Assembly: GCA_007121055.1 (NCBI GenBank)
Contig: SKMM01000191.1
Span: forward strand, 1 to 9,421
Reading direction: 5' to 3'
Source of the DNA: Paracoccaceae bacterium
GTDB taxonomy: Bacteria > Pseudomonadota > Alphaproteobacteria > Rhodobacterales > Rhodobacteraceae
Length of the DNA: 9,421 nt
Position 1 is the first letter of the stretch, and each line of letters opens with the position of its first letter. The notes beneath the pieces were generated by a model that saw only the letters and a list, made by a program, of their open reading frames with translations, was not told the origin of the DNA and made no database searches. This document shows, in pieces, positions 5,592 through 9,421 of this stretch. The position numbers and the translations under genes were made by a program.

Positions 5592-6926
5592 ATGTCCGCA
5601 CCCGTCACCACCCGTTTCGCCCCCTCGCCCACGGGCCTTCTGCATGTGGGCAACCTGCGCACGGCGCTCTTCAACGCGCTGATCGCGCGGAAGGCGGGCG
5701 GGACCTTCATCCTGCGGCTCGACGACACCGACCCCGCCCGCTCCACCGAGGCCTTTGCCGACGCGATCCGGGAGGACCTGCGCTGGCTCGGCCTGACCTG
5801 GGACCGCGAGGAACGCCAGTCCGCGCGCCTTGACCGCTATGCCGAAGCCGCCGACCGGCTCCGCGCGGCAAGCCGGCTGTACGAGTGCTTCGAGACCCCC
5901 TCGGAGCTGGAGGTCAAGCGGCGCAAGCAGCTCGCGATGGGTCGCCCACCGGTCTACGACCGCGCAAGCCTCGGTCTGAGCGAGGAGGAGAAGGCGGAGA
6001 AGCGCGCGGCCGGGAACCAGGGCTACTGGCGCTTCCGCCTCGATCAGGAACGGATCGAGTGGGAGGACGGCATCCTCGGCGCGATCACCATCGACGCGGG
6101 CAGCGTGTCCGACCCGGTGCTGATCCGCGCCGACGGGCAGGTGCTCTATACCCTCGCCTCGGTGGTGGACGACATCGAGATGGGGGTCACCAGCGTGGTC
6201 CGCGGCTCGGACCATGTGACCAACACCGCCACCCAGATCCAGATCATGCAGGCGCTGGGGGGCACGCCGCCGTCCTTTGCGCATCATTCCCTGCTGACCG
6301 GGGCGGGGGGCGAGGCGCTGTCAAAGCGCCTCGGCACGCTCAGCCTGCGCGACCTGCGCGCCCGAGGGGTTGAGCCCGCGGCGCTCCTGTCGCTGATGGC
6401 CCGGCTGGGCTCGTCGCAGCCTGTGGAGCTGCGGGCGGATCTGGAGGCGCTGGCCGAGGGGTTTTCGCTGGAGCAATTCGGTGCGGCCCCCACCAGGTTC
6501 GACCCCGAGGACCTGTTTCCCCTGACCCGCGCCCACCTGCAGGCCCAGCCATGGGAGGTCGTGCGCGACCGGGTGCTGGCGCTTGGCGTGCCCGAAAACC
6601 TTGGTCCGCAGTTCTGGGCGGTCATGCGCGACAACATCACGGTGATGGACGACCTTACCCCCTGGTGGGCGCTGTGCCGCGACGGCGCCGCGCCGGAGGT
6701 GGCGCCGGAGGACGCCGAGTTCGTGGCCGAGGCGCTGGCGCTGCTGCCGCCGCAGCCCTGGGGCGCGGGGGCTTGGGCGGAATGGACCGGGGCGGTGAAG
6801 GCTGCCACGGGGCGCAAAGGCAAGGGGTTGTTCCTGCCCCTGCGCAAGGCGCTGACCGGGCGCGGGGACGGGCCGGACATGGCCGCCTTGATGCCGCTTC
6901 TGCAGGCGCCGCCGCAGGGGCTTTGA
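5592..6926 (+). CDS. gltX: Glutamyl-tRNA synthetase (short, zinc-less type)
   Basis: Attaches glutamate to tRNA in the cytoplasm (class I synthetase). It has 444 residues, shorter than the ~470 of the E. coli enzyme. The HIGH motif is H18-V-G-N within FAPSPTGLLHVGNLR, preceding RLDDTDPARS (42-51). The KMSKS loop appears as ALSKR (242-246). WRFRLD (146-151), DIEMGVTSVVRGSDH (194-208) and the C-terminal anticodon-binding block around GRKGKGLFLPLRKALTG (407-423) are all typical. The zinc-site region has only C99 (YECFET), and the other cysteines of the E. coli SWIM-like site are missing. Many alphaproteobacteria carry two GluRS paralogues and make Gln-tRNA through GatCAB. This may be the paralogue that charges tRNA-Gln or both tRNAs; that is inference. 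It is divergent from the zincin and convergent with the hydroxylase, 7 bp apart. Confidence 0.95.
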   Translation: MSAPVTTRFAPSPTGLLHVGNLRTALFNALIARKAGGTFILRLDDTDPARSTEAFADAIREDLRWLGLTWDREERQSARLDRYAEAADRLRAASRLYECFETPSELEVKRRKQLAMGRPPVYDRASLGLSEEEKAEKRAAGNQGYWRFRLDQERIEWEDGILGAITIDAGSVSDPVLIRADGQVLYTLASVVDDIEMGVTSVVRGSDHVTNTATQIQIMQALGGTPPSFAHHSLLTGAGGEALSKRLGTLSLRDLRARGVEPAALLSLMARLGSSQPVELRADLEALAEGFSLEQFGAAPTRFDPEDLFPLTRAHLQAQPWEVVRDRVLALGVPENLGPQFWAVMRDNITVMDDLTPWWALCRDGAAPEVAPEDAEFVAEALALLPPQPWGAGAWAEWTGAVKAATGRKGKGLFLPLRKALTGRGDGPDMAALMPLLQAPPQGL

Positions 6927-6933
6927 TCCCGCC

Positions 6934-8133
6934 TCAGCCGATCCCGAGGCCCAGCCGCATCAGGCTGCGGCGGACCGGCGCCACGCCATACAGCGTGCTG
7001 AGCCCGAAGGCGCGCAGGTCGCGCACCGGCTGGCTGCCGGCCATGGACGCGCGGTTGAGCGCGTCGATCCCGGTCACGCGCATGCGCACGTCGCCATAGC
7101 GGCGGCGGTGGTAGCGGTCGAGCATGTCGGGCGTGCCCATGGCCTCGGGCGCCTCGCGGATGAGGTCGCGCAGGGCCGCGAGGTCGCGCAGGCTCATGTT
7201 CAGCCCTTGCGCGCCGATGGGCGGCACGACATGGGCGGCCTCGGCCATCAGCGCGGTGCGCTGGCCGGCGAAACGATCCGCGATCTGGCTGATGATCGGC
7301 CACACGGTGCGGCGCGAGGCGAGCTTCAGCGGCCCGAACAGCCATGCCGAGCGGGCCGACATCTCGGCCTCGAAGGCCTCGACCGGCAGCTCCACCAGGC
7401 GGCGCGCCTCGGGGCCGCGCTCCATCCAGACGATGGCCGAGCAGGGCTGGCCGTCGCGGTCGGGCAGCGGCACGAGGGTGAAGGGACCGCCCGAGCGGTG
7501 GATCTCGGTCGAGACGTTCTGATGCGGTTTCGGGTGGGTGACGGCGAAGGCCAGCGCCTTCTGGCCGTAGCGCAGGGTGGTGACGCCGATGCCCAGCGCT
7601 TCGCGCACCGGCGAGTTGCGGCCGTCGGCGGCCACCAGCACGCGCGCCTCGGCCACGGATCCGTCGGTGAGGGTGACGCGGGCGGCGGTCTCCCGGGTAA
7701 AGACACGGGCGGTGCCGACGCCGGGACGGAAGGTGACGTTGGGCAAGTGGTCGAGGTGGGCCACCAGTTCCCGGCGCAGCAGCCAGTTGGGCAGGTTGAA
7801 GCCGAAGGGCTGGTCGCCGATGTCGGCCGCGTCGAAATCATGGGCGACCCGCGGCTCCGGCTCGGGCCCGCCGGCGTCGACGATGCGCATGACCTGCAGG
7901 GGCGTCGCGTGGGGGGCGAACCGGGCCCAGAGGCCGATCTCGTCCAGCAGCGCCACGGCCGGCTGCAACAGCGCCGTGGTGCGGAGATCCGCGCCTTCCT
8001 CCTCGGCGGTGACGATCGGCGGGGCAGGATCGACGCAGAGCACCCGCAGCCCCATGGCTCCGAAGCCCGCCGCGGCCGTCAGGCCGGCGACGCCGCCGCC
8101 GGAAACGATGATGTCGAAGCTCTCGCGTGCCAT
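6934..8133 (-). CDS. UbiH/UbiF/Coq6-family FAD-dependent hydroxylase (ubiquinone biosynthesis)
   Basis: A predicted flavin monooxygenase of 399 residues that hydroxylates the aromatic ring of a ubiquinone precursor, using NAD(P)H and oxygen, probably at the inner face of the membrane. Visible motifs are the N-terminal dinucleotide site SGGGVAGL (11-18, GxGxxG), DLRTTAL (49-55), the second FAD motif VAADGRNSPVRE (167-178) and the third motif LMAEAAHVVPPIGAQGLNMS (295-314). In the third, the usual GD of GDAAH is AE. The ATG at 8133 is preferred over one 15 codons upstream because GGAGG precedes it by seven bases and the Rossmann strand follows at once. Alphaproteobacteria use differing sets of these hydroxylases, so the ring position (C1, C5 or C6) cannot be assigned. 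It is convergent with gltX and downstream of a small membrane protein gene on the same strand. Confidence 0.9.
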   Translation of the reverse strand: MARESFDIIVSGGGVAGLTAAAGFGAMGLRVLCVDPAPPIVTAEEEGADLRTTALLQPAVALLDEIGLWARFAPHATPLQVMRIVDAGGPEPEPRVAHDFDAADIGDQPFGFNLPNWLLRRELVAHLDHLPNVTFRPGVGTARVFTRETAARVTLTDGSVAEARVLVAADGRNSPVREALGIGVTTLRYGQKALAFAVTHPKPHQNVSTEIHRSGGPFTLVPLPDRDGQPCSAIVWMERGPEARRLVELPVEAFEAEMSARSAWLFGPLKLASRRTVWPIISQIADRFAGQRTALMAEAAHVVPPIGAQGLNMSLRDLAALRDLIREAPEAMGTPDMLDRYHRRRYGDVRMRVTGIDALNRASMAGSQPVRDLRAFGLSTLYGVAPVRRSLMRLGLGIG

Positions 8134-8159
8134 GCCCTGCCCTCCGTCGCCTGAGAAGG

Positions 8160-8188
8160 GGTGTAGGGCAGCGCGCACGAACCTCCAA
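8160..8188 (-). promoter_or_regulatory. Candidate promoter for the UbiH-family hydroxylase
   Basis: On the minus strand, TTGGAG (8188-8183) and TACACC (8165-8160) are 17 bases apart. A start about seven bases further on would leave a leader of roughly 20 bases containing the GGAGG at 8145-8141. Hexamer matches are only partial, so confidence is low. Confidence 0.28.
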
Positions 8189-8195
8189 GGGGTGC

Positions 8196-8222
8196 GGGCG
8201 ACGGCCGCAGGGGACGCCGCCC
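8196..8222 (-). terminator. GC-rich hairpin after the small membrane protein gene
   Basis: On the minus strand GGGCGGCG pairs with CGTCGCCC around an 11-base loop, giving eight pairs with one G-U. It begins about ten bases after the stop codon at 8233. No T-run follows, so it is either a Rho-assisted or T-less terminator or a stabilising 3' hairpin. It would separate this gene from the hydroxylase downstream. Confidence 0.4.
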
Positions 8223-8232
8223 GGCCCCGACC

Positions 8233-8463
8233 TCAGCCCCGGGTCAGCGCGACCAGCATGACGATGCACATGGGGGCCGCCAGCGCGAAGGGCACCACCA
8301 GCGCCGGCAGACCCCAGGCCATGCCCGCAAAGATCCACAGCGCAAGAAGCGCGACGGCCAGATACCATTTGTTGTCGCGGTCGCCCTCGATCACCTCGCG
8401 GGCGATCCGGCCGAAGATGGGGGTGGCGTAGACGCCGCGGCGCAGCCCGTTGACCTTCTGCAT
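8233..8463 (-). CDS. Small two-helix inner-membrane protein of unknown function
   Basis: A 76-residue protein I do not recognise by name. Residues 1-32 are polar and mostly basic (GLRRGVY, RIAREV), followed by a charged EGDRDNKWY segment. Two hydrophobic segments follow, at about 33-51 (LAVALLALWIFAGMAWG) and 54-73 (ALVVPFALAAPMCIVMLVAL), separated by a short Gly-Leu-Pro turn, so a hairpin with both ends on the same side of the inner membrane is likely. The N-terminus is probably cytoplasmic by the positive-inside rule. The ATG at 8463 follows GGAGG by eight bases. The frame stays open to an ATG at 8535, but those 24 codons have AT-rich third positions unlike the rest, so they look like leader. 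It lies upstream of the hydroxylase with a 99-bp gap. Real coding is likely from codon use; function is unknown. Confidence 0.7.
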   Translation of the reverse strand: MQKVNGLRRGVYATPIFGRIAREVIEGDRDNKWYLAVALLALWIFAGMAWGLPALVVPFALAAPMCIVMLVALTRG

Positions 8464-8726
8464 TTCCTCACCCTCCAGTGCATGTATCCGATGGTATGCA
8501 TCTAGAAGATGCTGCACCGCAGCGGAATGCGGCATTTTGGACTCCGCTTGCTCCGCAGCGCACCGTTACCGTCCAGGTCCCGGGAACCTCGCCCACATCC
8601 GTCGAACGGGTTGCGGCGACGGCCCGGGGCACCCTGGTGATAACCAGATCTCCATGCCTTGTATCCGACAAGGCCGCGGGAGGGACGGTGTCGATCAGGA
8701 AAGGTCCGGGACGTGCCCCCTACGCC
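8464..8726. other. Non-coding interval with short hairpins, no gene recognised
   Basis: About 260 bases less GC-rich than the flanks, with no reading frame resembling a known protein. It holds the probable leader of the small membrane protein gene (minus strand), with inverted TGCAT/ATGCA at 8479-8500 and a GCATC/GATGC stem at 8498-8512. It also has two plus-strand-visible stems, CTGGT-GATA-ACCAG at 8634-8647 and GCCTTGT-N5-ACAAGGC at 8656-8674. No tRNA cloverleaf was found. The right end merges into decayed coding sequence. Confidence 0.5.
8634..8674. repeat. Two adjacent perfect hairpins
   Basis: CTGGT-GATA-ACCAG (8634-8647) has five pairs with a four-base loop. GCCTTGT-ATCCG-ACAAGGC (8656-8674) has seven pairs with a five-base loop. 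They lie eight bases apart in an otherwise unassigned stretch. Neither is followed by a T-run on either strand. They could be part of a small RNA or a recombination scar; purpose unknown. Confidence 0.45.
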
Positions 8727-8938
8727 GGTGTTTGGCTACCCAGGCGACGGGCAGGCCGATCCTGCCAACGTGACCCTAGCGCCGGCGCGCGGCGCCCGAG
8801 ACCGCGGCGCGCGGATTGTCGAGACGGTGAAGGCCCGCGGCGTCAACCGCGCGTGGCCGCGTCACCGGGGTGGACTGGGAACGGGACGCCGAGCGAGGCT
8901 ACATCGCGGCCGATCTGGTGGTGAACGGCGCGGGGATG
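8727..8938 (+). pseudogene. Frameshifted internal fragment of a dimethylglycine/sarcosine-dehydrogenase-like FAD oxidoreductase (DAO family)
   Basis: About 70 residues of the family's FAD domain can be read only by switching frame twice. AGVWLP ends at 8741. After one extra base the second frame, from 8743, gives GDGQADPANVTLAPARGARD and then GARIVETVKARGVNRA to about 8853. A third frame then gives GRVTGVDWERD and GYIAADLVVNGAGM to 8938. In intact members these blocks are contiguous (WLPGDGQADPANVT, then an ARGAR helix, then GRVTGV and ADLVVNCAGMWGR); here NCAGMW has become NGAGMY. Intact enzymes are about 800 residues and demethylate dimethylglycine or sarcosine with FAD and folate. Both the N-terminal nucleotide-binding part and everything after this segment are gone. 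Non-functional; family recognition is good, the exact substrate class is inferred. Confidence 0.72.
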
Positions 8939-8944
8939 TACACT

Positions 8945-9076
8945 TATTCCGAGGGCGACATCTCCACCCCCTTCAGCGGCTTCAAGGCCTTGGGCTTCGG
9001 CGGCCGCGACAACGGCATCCACGCCCACGAGCAATACACCGAACTCAGGACCATCTGGCTCCAACCCAACCGGTGA
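8945..9076 (+). pseudogene. C-terminal remnant of a PuuC-type aldehyde dehydrogenase
   Basis: YSEGDISTPFSGFKALGFGG followed by RDNGIHAHEQYTELRTIW is the C-terminal end of gamma-glutamyl-gamma-aminobutyraldehyde/betaine-aldehyde-type dehydrogenases, about 43 residues out of roughly 490. The NAD-binding domain, the catalytic Cys and the general-base Glu are absent. The conserved PFGG(F/Y)KxSG appears as PFSGFKALG, with two substitutions expected of decay. It is in frame with the preceding FAD-oxidoreductase remnant, so the pair reads as one short chimeric open frame from about 8831 to the TGA at 9074-9076, with no ribosome-binding site seen. Non-functional as an enzyme. Its intact source gene probably once sat in the same polyamine/choline-type catabolic locus as the FAD enzyme; that is inference. 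Confidence 0.8.
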
Positions 9077-9181
9077 CAAGCCCCGAGGAAGCGCCATCCT
9101 GCGCCGCCCCACTGCCCGCCCCCGACACCCCCGGCCACTCCCGACCAAATGGCCCGACCGTCCGCGTCCACGACCCGGGGA

Positions 9182-9421
9182 TCACTCCTCGGGCGGGAGC
9201 AGGCACAGACCACGCAGGTAAATGCCCACGCCCGTTTCCAGCAACGTCTCGGCCTCGAAAGGCGCCCGCGCGCCTGGCTTGCCGCGGGCAAAGAGCTCCA
9301 CCACGCCGTGGCTCAGCGCCCAGACATGCGCGGCGAACATCGAGGGCGGCGGCCGGCGGCCGGGCGGCAGACGCGCGGACAACGCCTCGGCCGCCTCCAG
9401 AAGGACCCGCCGCGCCCGCTC
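9182..9421 (-). CDS. TetR/AcrR-family transcriptional regulator, C-terminal part (5' end beyond window)
   Basis: Eighty codons including the stop are visible, in frame to the right edge. The N-terminal helix-turn-helix DNA-binding domain lies outside. The visible residues match the ligand-binding and dimer domain of the WHG type of TetR regulators: a helix ERARRVLLEAAEAL, then a Pro/Arg-rich turn, then AAHVWALSHGVVELFARGK (the tryptophan/histidine-glycine helix), and the closing helix ETLLETGVGIYLRGLCLLP. Such proteins repress neighbouring genes and release DNA on binding a small molecule. The gene faces the aldehyde-dehydrogenase remnant tail to tail across 105 bases without a clear terminator, so it may once have controlled that lost locus, or an intact gene to the right. 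The family call is good although only the C-terminal part is seen. Confidence 0.8.
   Translation of the reverse strand, partial: ERARRVLLEAAEALSARLPPGRRPPPSMFAAHVWALSHGVVELFARGKPGARAPFEAETLLETGVGIYLRGLCLLPPEE

Noticed and set aside
5157..6287. A 376-codon minus-strand frame over gltX that also covers the zincin gene in another frame
   Set aside because: It overlaps two clearly recognised genes and has shadow composition.
6931..6950. GCCTC/GAGGC hairpin between the convergent gltX and hydroxylase genes
   Set aside because: Only five pairs with a ten-base loop, it overlaps the hydroxylase stop codon, and no T-run follows on either strand.
8468..8671. A 67-codon minus-strand frame starting at TTG
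   Set aside because: No ribosome-binding site, no recognisable family, rich in Cys/Arg/Ser, and it overlaps the probable leader of the small membrane protein gene.
8478..8924. A 148-codon plus-strand frame in the stretch before the remnant
   Set aside because: Only a few residues near the end (AGVWLP) resemble a known family, and that similarity then moves to other frames, so this is pseudogene plus non-coding sequence, not a gene.

Overview
The window is very GC-rich, with strongly GC-biased third codon positions, and its gene set looks like the chromosome of an alphaproteobacterium of the Rhodobacteraceae (Rhodobacter/roseobacter type). The pointers are the DprA with its N-terminal Pro-rich lead, a short zinc-less second-type glutamyl-tRNA synthetase, a UbiH/Coq6-type hydroxylase with AEAAH in place of GDAAH, and a CtrA-like site upstream of dprA. 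The taxonomic call is inference from family resemblance; no rRNA or other marker is present.

Layout, left to right. (1) Positions 1-2527, minus strand: a two-gene unit of the ligase-associated DNA repair module, with the beta-CASP exonuclease upstream and the ATP-dependent DNA ligase downstream. They overlap by four bases (ATGA) and the ligase runs off the left edge. The usual next partner, a DEXH (Lhr-type) helicase, would lie just outside the window. (2) A 79-bp divergent gap (2528-2606) that holds two back-to-back promoter-like hexamer pairs, each placed so that transcription would start at or next to the ATG. (3) 2607-3767, plus: an FMN-dependent alpha-hydroxy acid dehydrogenase (LldD/glycolate oxidase family). 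(4) 3859-5079, plus: dprA, the RecA loader for incoming single-stranded DNA, preceded by a perfect 14-bp palindrome and a near-perfect CtrA box. (5) 5093-5503, minus: a small zincin-type metallopeptidase, convergent with dprA. (6) 5592-6926, plus: glutamyl-tRNA synthetase, divergent from the zincin. (7) 6934-8133, minus: a UbiH/UbiF/Coq6-family flavin monooxygenase, convergent with gltX. (8) 8233-8463, minus: a 76-residue two-helix membrane protein. (9) 8464-9181: a non-coding stretch with several small hairpins and a decayed plus-strand gene scar. In the scar a frameshifted internal piece of a dimethylglycine/sarcosine-dehydrogenase-like FAD oxidoreductase is joined in frame to the last ~43 residues of a PuuC-type aldehyde dehydrogenase. 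(10) 9182-9421, minus: the C-terminal part of a TetR-family regulator running in from the right edge.

The genes do not form one pathway. Two parts deal with DNA handling (ligase/exonuclease repair module; DprA for natural transformation or gene transfer agent uptake), and the rest is housekeeping (GluRS, quinone hydroxylase, flavin dehydrogenase). No complete undescribed defence or mobile system is visible. The most notable signals are the chimeric gene scar, the CtrA-like box and palindrome before dprA, and the possible paired leaderless promoters.
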